From Cellulophaga sp. L1A9 (GTDB lineage: Bacteria; Bacteroidota; Bacteroidia; Flavobacteriales; Flavobacteriaceae), in NCBI RefSeq assembly GCF_009797025.1, contig NZ_CP047027.1, forward strand, positions 3,906,001 to 3,970,000: DNA of 64,000 bases. Reading direction: 5' to 3'. A program made the translations under genes and the position numbers. Below, in pieces: positions 33,647-41,752 of this stretch (the stretch's first letter is position 1; each line of letters starts with the position of its first letter). The notes beneath the pieces were generated by a model. The model did not search any database, was not told the DNA's origin, and saw nothing but the letters and a program-made list of their open reading frames with translations.

Positions 33647-35385
33647 TATGCTTCTATGGATGGTGTTTTGATAATATTATCAAACAATTGTAAGAAAATT
33701 GAAATACCCATGACCAGAGTACAGCCAATTAAATTTAAAAGAAGGTAACTTATTTTTTCTTCTCCTTCTGGCATGATGTAAATGAAGAAGTAGTACGTGG
33801 CGATAACTAAAAATTGTGTAATTATAGCACCAATAAAAACGGCATTTCCTTTGACAAATTTTATAAAAAAAGCAAGTAAGAAAATACCAAGTACATTGCC
33901 ATAAAAGATAGAACCTATAATATTAACCAACTGGATTAAATTATCAAATAAATTAGAGACACATGCGATACAAATGGCTATGACTCCCCATAAGAGCGTA
34001 AACCACTTAGATACCTTAACATAATATTCTTGAGGTTTTTCGCCATTTTTTTCCGTATGTCTTTTAAAGATATCTAAAGCGGTAATAGTTCCTAAAGCAT
34101 TTAGTTCTGATGCTGTAGAAGACATAGCTGCCGATAAAATAACCGCAAGAAGTAAGCCTATAAGTCCCTTTGGCAAATAGTTCAAGATAAAATGGATAAA
34201 GACATAATCTTTGTCATTGGTTTCTATAGTAGGGTCTGCTTCGCTAATTACTTCACGCGCAGCGGATCTATTCTTTTTATCTTTCTCATTTACCGAAATG
34301 ATGTGCTGCTTAGCTTCCATAGTAGCATCATACTCTTTTATGTCTAAAGCGGCTGAAAATTCATCTTGCGCAATTTTTTTCTCAATTGCCAATTCATCAT
34401 GTGCTTGTTCAAGCAACTTATAATCGTCTGCAAATTTAGAATTGTATACAGCAGAAGTTGCTGCGGGATTAAAATTTAATGGAGAAGGGTTGTATTGATA
34501 AAAAACAAAAACCAAAACTCCTAGTAGTAGAATAAAGAACTGCATAGGAATTTTAAGAATCCCGTTGAAAATAAGGCCAAGCTGACTTTCTCTTACAGAT
34601 TTTCCTGAAAGATAGCGCTGTACCTGACTCTGATCTGTTCCAAAGTAGGCTAAGAACAAGAAAAAACCACCCGTTATCCCATTCCAAAAAGTATATCTTT
34701 TAGAAGTATCAAAACTAAAATCTAAAATATCTAACTTTCCACTTGCTCCTGCGACTTTCAAAGCCTTACTAAAGGTAATATCTTCGGGTAAGTAGCCTAA
34801 AATATAAAAGAAGGCTACAAACATTCCCAGCATTATAATAAACATTTGCTGTTTTTGCGTAACGTTTACGGCTTTGGTACCCCCAGAAACGGTATAAATA
34901 GTTACAATGGTACCAATAATAATATTTAAGGTGAGTAAATCCCAGCCCAGAACGGCTGATAAGATTATAGAAGGCGCATAGATGGTAATCCCAGCAGCCA
35001 AACCTCTTTGAATTAAAAATAATAAGGCAGCAAGTGTTCTTGTTTTAACATCAAAACGATTCTCTAAAAACTCGTAAGCAGTATATACTTTAAGGCGATG
35101 GTAGAGGGGAACGAAAACAATACAGATGATAATCATGGCTAGCGGTAAGCCAAAATAAAACTGAACAAATCCCATTCCGTCATGGAATGCTTGACCAGGT
35201 GTAGATAAAAAGGTAATTGCACTGGCCTGTGTAGCCATTACAGACAAGCCCACAGTAGCCCAGTTGGCTTCCTTGCCTCCTAGAACGTAATCCTTAACAT
35301 TCTTACTCCCTTTTGTTTTCCAAACTCCATAACCTACAATAAAAGTTAAGGTTCCTATTAAAATACTCCAATCAATCGCTTCCAT
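33646..35385 (-). CDS. sodium/solute symporter (SSS family)
   Basis: 579 residues, about 13 membrane segments. The N-terminus WSILIGTLTFIVGYGVWKTKGSKNVKDYVLGGKEANWATVGLSVMATQASAITFLSTPG is characteristic of the solute:sodium symporter family, as are the GLAAGITIYAPS and FFLFLAYFGTDQSQVQRYLSGKS segments. Between membrane segments there is a long charged loop of about 80 residues (FADDYKLLEQAHDELAIEKKIAQDEF... VISEADPT, about 300-385). In related flavobacterial proteins the transported compound is thought to be a sugar or acid; unproven. It starts 1 bp after the stop of the 33-residue membrane protein and is in one operon with the PIG-L deacetylase. Confidence 0.93.
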   Translation of the reverse strand: MEAIDWSILIGTLTFIVGYGVWKTKGSKNVKDYVLGGKEANWATVGLSVMATQASAITFLSTPGQAFHDGMGFVQFYFGLPLAMIIICIVFVPLYHRLKVYTAYEFLENRFDVKTRTLAALLFLIQRGLAAGITIYAPSIILSAVLGWDLLTLNIIIGTIVTIYTVSGGTKAVNVTQKQQMFIIMLGMFVAFFYILGYLPEDITFSKALKVAGASGKLDILDFSFDTSKRYTFWNGITGGFFLFLAYFGTDQSQVQRYLSGKSVRESQLGLIFNGILKIPMQFFILLLGVLVFVFYQYNPSPLNFNPAATSAVYNSKFADDYKLLEQAHDELAIEKKIAQDEFSAALDIKEYDATMEAKQHIISVNEKDKKNRSAAREVISEADPTIETNDKDYVFIHFILNYLPKGLIGLLLAVILSAAMSSTASELNALGTITALDIFKRHTEKNGEKPQEYYVKVSKWFTLLWGVIAICIACVSNLFDNLIQLVNIIGSIFYGNVLGIFLLAFFIKFVKGNAVFIGAIITQFLVIATYYFFIYIMPEGEEKISYLLLNLIGCTLVMGISIFLQLFDNIIKTPSIEA

Positions 35386-35386
35386 A

Positions 35387-35488
35387 TTACCTATTTCCTG
35401 TCATGATGAAGTAAAATATTATGATGTAAATAATATTCAATATTAACACTACAGAATATTCATTTTTCCAAGTAAATTTATTTTCCAT
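35387..35488 (-). CDS. 33-residue single-span membrane microprotein
   Basis: Start ATG 35486-35488, stop TAA 35387-35389. The product begins MENKFTWKNEYSVVLILN and continues with a hydrophobic stretch rich in Ile and Tyr (IIYIIIFYFIM), ending TGNR: one membrane span with a short polar N-terminus. It is fitted exactly between the deacetylase stop (5 bp upstream) and the symporter start (1 bp downstream), with no room to be anything else, and has good start-stop spacing for coupled translation. A role as small accessory subunit of the symporter is inference. Easily missed by gene finders because of its size. Confidence 0.75.
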   Translation of the reverse strand: MENKFTWKNEYSVVLILNIIYIIIFYFIMTGNR

Positions 35489-35493
35489 AGTAC

Positions 35494-38025
35494 TTAATCT
35501 TTTAATCTTTTATCTGAACTAATCTTAGATTTTCCAACAGATAACATATTAGCAAATAATTTATAAGCACCTGTTACTCCAGCAGGTAATTCTCTGAAGA
35601 AACTGAGTCCCGTATAAATATAAGTTCCTTTTCCATAAGTAGCGATAAGTAGACTCCCTTTTTTTTCAGTTTCCCCTTCATCTTTCATTCCTAAAATTGG
35701 AGTAAACTCTTTACTCCAAGCATTAGGGAAGTACAATCCTCTTTCTTGAATCCAACCCTTAAAATCGTCATCTGTGATCTTATTAGGGAAATTTAATAAA
35801 GAATTCTTTTTCGCTAGAATAGTTATATCAGCATTTTCATCCGTAACACGGTCACTAGATAGTGTTAGATCAAAAGGAGCAATGTTTTCAAATGGGATAT
35901 TCCTTCTGCCGGCCGTATTGTATTGCACAATCATGGTGCCACCATTCTTCACGTAGTCTAAAAGATTTTTTTGTTTGAATTTTAGTTCAGGTAGCACGTT
36001 ATAGGCTCTAATTCCCATAACAATAGCATCGTATTTTTTTAAAGATGCATCTGAAATACTTAAGGGATCTATCTCATGTACCGTATATCCTATTTGTTCT
36101 AAACTTTCAGGAACTTTATCTCCAGCACCTACTATATATCCAATATTCTGACCTATTTTTTTTATATCCAAACGCACCACCTTTGTCTCTGCAGGCATCA
36201 ATACTGTTTGTTCTGGAATATGATCATAGTTTATGGTAATCAATTCTTTAGAAATTTCCTGTCCATCAATTTTTACGAGCGGCGAAATATAACTTTCATT
36301 TTGAGTGGAAGGCGGGGTTACGTTAAAAATAAGCGTCTGCTCGTCATTTTTTTTCGCAATACTAAAGGCTAATGATGGACTACTAACAATCCATTCTTTA
36401 GCATGTTGCAGGATAACCTCTCCGTTTGAATTGTCTTTATGTGCCTTTACCACGACAGCTATTTGTTTTGGTTTGCCATCAGCAAAAATTAGCACCTTTT
36501 CTTTTATAGCTACAGTGGCTGCAGGAATCACTTCAAAAGGTTGGTATAACTCTCCTTTATCGGGTTTAGAATACCTGTAAACTACTGGTTTTTTAATAGT
36601 AATGATTTCTCCTTCAATATTTAAAGTAAAATAAACATGGAAAGGTCTAGGGGTTTCTGGCTTACCAATTAACTCTTGCTCCTTTATCGTATACGTTCCA
36701 AGTGTCCCTTTTTCATTTAACCAATAAGGATTGGTATAGTTTTCTGATGCAGGGATATTTAAAACTAGCGTATTTTTATATTCAATATTATTTTTTAGAG
36801 GTGTACCATCAATAATCACTTCATCAGGGTTTAGCTCTATAGCTTGTAATTGCATGTTAACACTACTTCTGTTGATCGCTTCTATTGAAATATCAATGCT
36901 TTCGCCTGGTACAGCAGCAGCAGCAGTTGCAGAAGCTTCTAGATACAGACCTGTGATTGCTTCTATGATAGCTAACAATTCTTTTTCTTTATCTTCTTTC
37001 CAGTCTTTATCCTTGCTGTTTTGAAGTAATTTATATGCTTTAATTAGTTCAGGAAGGTGGGTAGCAGGATTTTTAAAATCGAAATTTTCTTCTACCTTAT
37101 AAAGAATATCACCAATAGCTTTACCGCCATCAATACGCGTCCATGTGGTATTAATTCCATCAAAAATATTGCTTTTATCTTTAGGTAAATCTCCTTTTAA
37201 AAGCTCAATGTATTCAGTTTCAGAACCTCTTGAAGTAAGTCTGCCAAAACCTTGACATAGATGCTGACTTCTGGCCATATCTGCTATCTCGTTATTGGAA
37301 AGCCCTAAATTAGGATAGTATACACCAGTATCTACATTTAATAAATTTGTTTTGTCAGCGGCATCAAATTTCTCTTGACTTCCATAAAACCACCAAGAAG
37401 TATTGAAAAATAAACGTTTAGGCTGCCAAGTACTTGTTTTTGAAAGCTGATCAGGATAACTAGCACTATTTCCAGCCAAATCAAAAGCTTCAAAACTTAA
37501 CATTGCAGAAGAAGTATGGTGTCCATGTGTCGTCCCTGGAGACCTATGATCAAATCGGTTTACAATTACATCGGGTTTAAAGTTTCTAATCACCCAAACA
37601 ACGTCACTCAGAACAAGATCTTTATCCCATATTTTAAGAGTTTCCTTAGGATGCTTAGAATATCCAAAATCTTTGGCTCTTGTAAAAAATTGATTTCCAC
37701 CATCAACATTTCTAGCGGCCAATAGCTCTTGTGTGCGTAGTACACCTAATAATTCTGATAATTCAGTGCCAATTAAATTTTGTCCACCATCACCTCTTGT
37801 TAGTGATAAATAAGCTGTTTTAGCTTTTAGATTATTAGATAGGTAAGAAATTAATCGCGTGTTTTCATCATCAGGATGAGCGGCAATATATAATGCCTTT
37901 CCTAAGAAGTTTAATTTTTCAAGAGAATGATAAATATCTGACGATGAACTTTTCTTTGGAGCTTGTGCAAATGTGAAATTTGATAATAGAAGGACTAATG
38001 CAAACAACGTGGTTATTTTGCGCAT
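35494..38025 (-). CDS. secreted PIG-L family deacetylase, large form
   Basis: I use ATG 38023-38025 (MRKITTLFALVLLLSNFTFAQ, a signal peptide), 843 residues. The N-terminal 270 residues form the PIG-L (LmbE-like) de-N-acetylase domain: ALYIAAHPDDENTRLISYLSN with the zinc-binding HPDDE, SLTRGDGGQNLIG, LLAARNVDGG, and the metal His in PGTTHGHHTSSAM. The middle is beta-rich; the C-terminal 230 residues are a Rossmann-like module of the GATase/DUF4350 type (IGYIVGAGDKVPESLEQIGYTVHEIDP, YDAIVMGIRAYNV, NGGTMIVQYN, GTYIYTGLSFFRELPAG). It probably deacetylates N-acetylated sugars outside the inner membrane. First gene of the operon with the microprotein and symporter, suggesting that the symporter takes up the product. 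Confidence 0.92.
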   Translation of the reverse strand: MRKITTLFALVLLLSNFTFAQAPKKSSSSDIYHSLEKLNFLGKALYIAAHPDDENTRLISYLSNNLKAKTAYLSLTRGDGGQNLIGTELSELLGVLRTQELLAARNVDGGNQFFTRAKDFGYSKHPKETLKIWDKDLVLSDVVWVIRNFKPDVIVNRFDHRSPGTTHGHHTSSAMLSFEAFDLAGNSASYPDQLSKTSTWQPKRLFFNTSWWFYGSQEKFDAADKTNLLNVDTGVYYPNLGLSNNEIADMARSQHLCQGFGRLTSRGSETEYIELLKGDLPKDKSNIFDGINTTWTRIDGGKAIGDILYKVEENFDFKNPATHLPELIKAYKLLQNSKDKDWKEDKEKELLAIIEAITGLYLEASATAAAAVPGESIDISIEAINRSSVNMQLQAIELNPDEVIIDGTPLKNNIEYKNTLVLNIPASENYTNPYWLNEKGTLGTYTIKEQELIGKPETPRPFHVYFTLNIEGEIITIKKPVVYRYSKPDKGELYQPFEVIPAATVAIKEKVLIFADGKPKQIAVVVKAHKDNSNGEVILQHAKEWIVSSPSLAFSIAKKNDEQTLIFNVTPPSTQNESYISPLVKIDGQEISKELITINYDHIPEQTVLMPAETKVVRLDIKKIGQNIGYIVGAGDKVPESLEQIGYTVHEIDPLSISDASLKKYDAIVMGIRAYNVLPELKFKQKNLLDYVKNGGTMIVQYNTAGRRNIPFENIAPFDLTLSSDRVTDENADITILAKKNSLLNFPNKITDDDFKGWIQERGLYFPNAWSKEFTPILGMKDEGETEKKGSLLIATYGKGTYIYTGLSFFRELPAGVTGAYKLFANMLSVGKSKISSDKRLKD

Positions 38026-38053
38026 ATATAATTTTTTGAATTTAGTTGGCACT

Positions 38054-38085
38054 CAAATATAGAAATATTAACTGCTAGAGTGCAA
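38054..38085 (-). promoter_or_regulatory. consensus promoter of the PIG-L-symporter operon
   Basis: Minus strand: TTG (38083-38085), 21 nt, TATATTTG (38054-38061), an exact consensus match. The leader to the ATG at 38025 is about 23 nt, which also supports that start over the upstream one. Confidence 0.68.
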
Positions 38086-38112
38086 TTTTTAAAATATCTT
38101 TAACAGGCTTAC

Positions 38113-38664
38113 TTACAATTCCTGTGAATCTTCATTATAGGTTTGTACTAAAGAGATTCCTTTTTGAAGTACTAAACTATTTGGGTACGTTAGAATTTCT
38201 CCATTACTTCTTCTTAAATGCATATGGAACGCACGAATATCTTCAATTACAAAAGTTTCATCCCAATTATTAATTACCTCATGTATTTCTTTATCGAATA
38301 TTCTGATGGTATTTCCTATTTTAAAGGGATATGAGAAGAAGATAATTACACCTGCAGTTATATTACTTAAAATAGACCATTGTGCAAATAATGCGACGCC
38401 AATAACCGCAAAAATAGAGGCTAATAAGGCTCCGAGATCCTTAAAGTTTACACTCCATATTAAGGTTAGAACAGCTCCAGATATGATGGTTAAAGCAATA
38501 GAAATGTATTTTATAATAAGGTTCGTTCTAACTTTGTTGAAATCGCCAAGTTTAGCAACCTTTTTTACGGTTTTAGTAAATATAAATTTTAAGACAATAA
38601 CTACAACAAATGTAATCAGTGATCTTAGTAATTCTTCCTGATGATTAACAAAAAAACGCGTCAT
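38113..38664 (-). CDS. small mechanosensitive ion channel (MscS family)
   Basis: 183 residues, the short MscS form. Two or three hydrophobic helices come first (ELLRSLITFVVVIVLKFIF, LIIKYISIALTIISGAVLTLIW), then the pore helix and beta domain: LGALLASIFAVIGVALFAQWSILSNITAGVIIFFSYPFKIGNTIRI, the MscS hallmark. The C-terminal part (HLRRSNGEILTYPNSLVLQKGI) fits the vestibule domain. It protects against hypo-osmotic shock. Last of a five-gene operon: DUF2520-kdsC-maf-lipoprotein-mscS, 3 bp after the preceding gene. Confidence 0.93.
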   Translation of the reverse strand: MTRFFVNHQEELLRSLITFVVVIVLKFIFTKTVKKVAKLGDFNKVRTNLIIKYISIALTIISGAVLTLIWSVNFKDLGALLASIFAVIGVALFAQWSILSNITAGVIIFFSYPFKIGNTIRIFDKEIHEVINNWDETFVIEDIRAFHMHLRRSNGEILTYPNSLVLQKGISLVQTYNEDSQEL

Positions 38665-38667
38665 AAA

Positions 38668-39618
38668 TTATAAACCTAAACTATCGCGCAAAAATAAGTC
38701 ACTATTCTTATTTTGTTGCCAATATGGTGTTATAATTGATTTATTTTTAACAGCGGTAGTTGTTAATGATTTTGCATGATCTCCATGGCCACTCTTATAC
38801 GTTTCAGACCATCCTTCTATAGTGTGAGGGAAAGCCTTTGTATAGTCAATTTTTAAGCTGCGTTCTAATGTAGGGAACACTAAGGTATAGGTGTTAATAG
38901 AATCATTTTTAGCTTCTAAGCTCAGATTTGCAGTATATTCTTTTAATTCTTTATGCGTTTGTCTTATGTATTCTAATGAAGGAATTACCTCAAAAGTACC
39001 GACAGGTAAATTACTAGGATTTATTCTAATTTTGTTCCAAATTTCATTTTCAAGAATTGTTTTTTCTAAACTAAATTCCTGATCGGCTTCACTTTCAAAA
39101 TAAGAATGAGAAACTACATCAAATTTTTCTCTGTTGTTTAATTGTGCATAAATATGTCCACACCATTCTTGAGCAGAAAAAGATAATTTTACAGCATGCG
39201 CATCATCATGTACAGGATAAAAACTACTTGTCATTAATGAATACGGGTAGATTCCTGTAATATAGTTTTTAACGCTGTTGAGTTTTAAAACAGGAATATT
39301 AGTTGGGTTAGTACCATCTGCTTTTACTTGTTTGTCGGCAAGAAAAGGTTCTGTAACATAAATTAAAACAGCACTTCCTCCTCTCATTTCACCATATCGA
39401 GCTTGGTCTAAGGTGTAGGAAGTAATTTCGGCATTCCCTGAATACCAATACTTCTTAAATTCTGGAGATACGTTTTTCTTTTCTTGTGTATTCGTTTTTT
39501 CGTTTACAGTAATCTGCTCAGGCTTTTCTTTTTTTTCACTTTGAGCACAAGACTCTAAACTAAAAACACCTAGCGCGATTATAATTATTAAGAACTCAAA
39601 TTTCATCCACTTCTTCAT
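38668..39618 (-). CDS. conserved lipoprotein of the maf operon
   Basis: ATG 39616-39618 (MKKWMKFEFLII) is preferred over the TTG at 39627; 316 residues. Signal with Cys in LESCAQ, so a lipoprotein. The mature part has EFKKYWYSGNAEITSYTLDQARYGEMRGGSAVLIYVTEPF and QEWCGHIYAQLN, which recur in Bacteroidota proteins often labelled septum formation inhibitor Maf. It has no Maf signature; that label appears to have spread from the neighbouring gene. Function unknown. It lies 30-40 bp after maf and 3 bp before mscS. Confidence 0.82.
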   Translation of the reverse strand: MKKWMKFEFLIIIIALGVFSLESCAQSEKKEKPEQITVNEKTNTQEKKNVSPEFKKYWYSGNAEITSYTLDQARYGEMRGGSAVLIYVTEPFLADKQVKADGTNPTNIPVLKLNSVKNYITGIYPYSLMTSSFYPVHDDAHAVKLSFSAQEWCGHIYAQLNNREKFDVVSHSYFESEADQEFSLEKTILENEIWNKIRINPSNLPVGTFEVIPSLEYIRQTHKELKEYTANLSLEAKNDSINTYTLVFPTLERSLKIDYTKAFPHTIEGWSETYKSGHGDHAKSLTTTAVKNKSIITPYWQQNKNSDLFLRDSLGL

Positions 39619-39657
39619 AACGTTCAATTTTTTTGTATTAAAAATAAAGTAATTAGC

Positions 39658-40245
39658 TTAGTTTACCATGCTCATTAACATTTTATGAACTAAATGTGTA
39701 GGTAAACCAACAACATTGGCATGAGAACCTTTAATTTCTTCTATTCCAATAAGGCCTATCCATTCTTGAATACCATAGGCACCAGCTTTATCAAAAGGTT
39801 TGTAGGTGTTTATATAATACCAGATTTCTTCGTCGCTTAACTCTTTAAACCTTACAAGGGTTGTGCTATTTAATACCTCTTGTTTCGTAGCAGTAGTAAA
39901 GCAAACAGAAGTAATTACTTCATGCCAATCATTAGACATTTTTCGCAACATTTGGTATGCTTCATCAGCATTTTCTGGTTTCGCTAAAGATTCATTTTTA
40001 TACCATACTACGGTGTCAGAAGTAATAACCACATCATTTTCATTCAGGGTTTCTTTAAATTTTGAGGCCTTTAATACTGCTAAATAGTCAGGAATTTCAC
40101 TTCCTTTTAAATGCTCAGGATATACTTCCTCTACAGGTCTAACATCAATAGCGACAGAAAGATCCAATTCTTCGAAGAATTTTTTTCTACGTGGAGATCC
40201 GGAAGCTAAAATAATATTCAGTGTATTTAATTTTTCGTTCCACAT
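39658..40245 (-). CDS. maf: Maf-like nucleotide pyrophosphatase
   Basis: 195 residues. The Maf signature ILASGSPRRKKFFEEL is at residues 12-27, the substrate-binding and catalytic residues are in VITSDTVVWYKN (Asp and Thr, about 68-79), and the late motif FDKAGAYGIQEWIGLIGIEEIKGSHANVVGLPTHLV with the Gln is complete. Maf proteins hydrolyse dTTP, UTP or modified nucleotides to the monophosphate and help to keep the pool clean. It lies 3 bp after the KdsC-like gene. Confidence 0.95.
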   Translation of the reverse strand: MWNEKLNTLNIILASGSPRRKKFFEELDLSVAIDVRPVEEVYPEHLKGSEIPDYLAVLKASKFKETLNENDVVITSDTVVWYKNESLAKPENADEAYQMLRKMSNDWHEVITSVCFTTATKQEVLNSTTLVRFKELSDEEIWYYINTYKPFDKAGAYGIQEWIGLIGIEEIKGSHANVVGLPTHLVHKMLMSMVN

Positions 40246-40248
40246 ACT

Positions 40249-40776
40249 TTAGGCGTTATAAGCATCAAAATTTTCATACCAGTCACCACGTACTTTTAAA
40301 ACTTGCTCAATAACATCGCGTACGCAACCATTTCCACCAGATTTATGCGAAATGTAACTACAAATCGCTTTTACTTCAGGAATAGCATCTTGCGGGCACG
40401 TCGCTAAGCCTACTTTTTTCATTGGAGGAATATCGGGTAGGTCATCACCCATATATAAAACATGTTCGGGTAAAATATTGTTGTTATTTAAATATTCATT
40501 GAGAAATTCTATTTTTTGATGGGCTCCTAAATGAATATCCTTAACTCCTAAAGAGATCATACGTTGACGAACACCTTCATTTGTACCTCCAGAAATAATA
40601 CAGACGTTGTACCCTTTATTCAAAGCAGTTTTTAGTGCGTATCCATCTTTTACATTCATAGTTCTAAGCATTTCGCCATCGGTAGTAATGAGTAATTTGC
40701 CATCTGTAAAAACACCGTCAACATCAAAAACAAATGTGGTAATGTTCTGTAGATACTCTTTATAACTTTTTTCCAT
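40249..40776 (-). CDS. kdsC: HAD-family phosphatase, KdsC-like
   Basis: 175 residues, the size of 3-deoxy-D-manno-octulosonate-8-phosphate phosphatase. HAD motif I is FVFDVDGVFTDGKLL (nucleophile Asp near 17 and the second Asp), motif II is IISGGTNEG, and motif III/IV is ILPEHVLYMGDDLPDIPPMKKVGLATCPQDA. The FTDG after motif I is the mark of the C0-type KdsC group. It probably takes part in Kdo (lipopolysaccharide) synthesis, but could be another sugar-acid phosphatase. It overlaps the DUF2520 gene by 17 nt and lies 3 bp before maf. Confidence 0.9.
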   Translation of the reverse strand: MEKSYKEYLQNITTFVFDVDGVFTDGKLLITTDGEMLRTMNVKDGYALKTALNKGYNVCIISGGTNEGVRQRMISLGVKDIHLGAHQKIEFLNEYLNNNNILPEHVLYMGDDLPDIPPMKKVGLATCPQDAIPEVKAICSYISHKSGGNGCVRDVIEQVLKVRGDWYENFDAYNA

Positions 40777-41524
40777 ATTTTTCCTGAATTGATTCGCTTA
40801 ATAATTTATAAATCTGTTTTTTGTTCTTGCCCTTTAATTGATCTAGATGACGTTGCATGGTAGCAACATCATTTCGTCTTGCAGGACCTGTTTGTGCATC
40901 TTTGGGTTCTAAAGTCGCAATTTTATCTGATGTTTCTTTAATTAATGGGCGTAAAATTTCAAACGGTACATCATGTTCGTCACAAATTTCATTACCTATA
41001 GTGTACATGTAGTTCGTAAAATTATTTACGAAAACAGCTGCTACATGTAAATGACTTCTTTGCTCCGTAGAAATGTCATACACCTTATCTGAGATTGTTT
41101 CTGCCAGAAAAGAAAGTGATTTTAAATGACCTTCATTTTTTGCTTCTATACATACTGGAATAGTTCTAAAATCTACTTGTTTTCCCTTAGAAAAACTTTG
41201 TAATGGATAAAATACGCCAGTATTTTTACAGGCATTTAATGCCTTTAAAGGTACGCTGCCAGAAGTATGGACAACCAATCCATTTACATGTTTTAATTTA
41301 GTAGAAACCTCAGGAATAGCATCATCGCTTACCGCAATAATATATACATCAGCTTGTTTAATCGTATCGTTGAAAAGGCAAGTATCAGTTTTCTGACTAA
41401 AATAGTTCAAAGATTCACTCCGTCTTCCTACGACCTGTAATACGTTAAGCATGTCATATTGCAAAAAAGTATCAAATAGATGGGTTGCAATATTTCCAGT
41501 ACCAATAAGCACAATTGAAATCAT
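40760..41524 (-). CDS. Rossmann-like / DUF2520 oxidoreductase-like protein
   Basis: I start it at ATG 41522-41524 (MISIVLIGTGNIATHLFDTF); the TTG two codons earlier is less likely. 254 residues. An NAD(P)-binding Rossmann domain (GTGNIA at 8-13, ADVYIIAVSDDAIPEV, GLVVHTSGSVPL) is followed by the helical DUF2520 domain (HLHVAAVFVNNFTNYMYTIGNEI... ATLEPKDAQTGPARRND VATMQRHL pattern), as in ketopantoate-reductase-like proteins. Activity unknown. First gene of the operon with kdsC, maf, a lipoprotein and mscS. TACTTTTG directly upstream (41528-41535) may be a -7 box, which would make a nearly leaderless mRNA. Confidence 0.87.
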   Translation of the reverse strand: MISIVLIGTGNIATHLFDTFLQYDMLNVLQVVGRRSESLNYFSQKTDTCLFNDTIKQADVYIIAVSDDAIPEVSTKLKHVNGLVVHTSGSVPLKALNACKNTGVFYPLQSFSKGKQVDFRTIPVCIEAKNEGHLKSLSFLAETISDKVYDISTEQRSHLHVAAVFVNNFTNYMYTIGNEICDEHDVPFEILRPLIKETSDKIATLEPKDAQTGPARRNDVATMQRHLDQLKGKNKKQIYKLLSESIQEKYGKKL

Positions 41525-41716
41525 ACCCAAAAGTACTAATTTTCAGAAAATAGCTTTATATATTACCTACTACTTCTCTTTTTTTTAAATTTAAACCTTA
41601 CAGCGTATTGATGCTGAATCCTTTCTAAGAGAATTGTTAAATAAATTATAAGAAATAATTAACATCTTAAAACTGTTTTTACCCGAGTTAGGTTTTAATT
41701 TAGTAGTAAAAGGGCT

Positions 41717-41724
41717 TACTTTTG
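41717..41724 (+). promoter_or_regulatory. probable -7 element of the ccsBA gene
   Basis: TACTTTTG matches TANNTTTG and lies 28 nt before the ATG at 41753. The -33 region has no exact TTG at the right spacing. Confidence 0.4.
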
Positions 41725-41752
41725 TAGACCAAATTCAATTGGTTTATTATCC

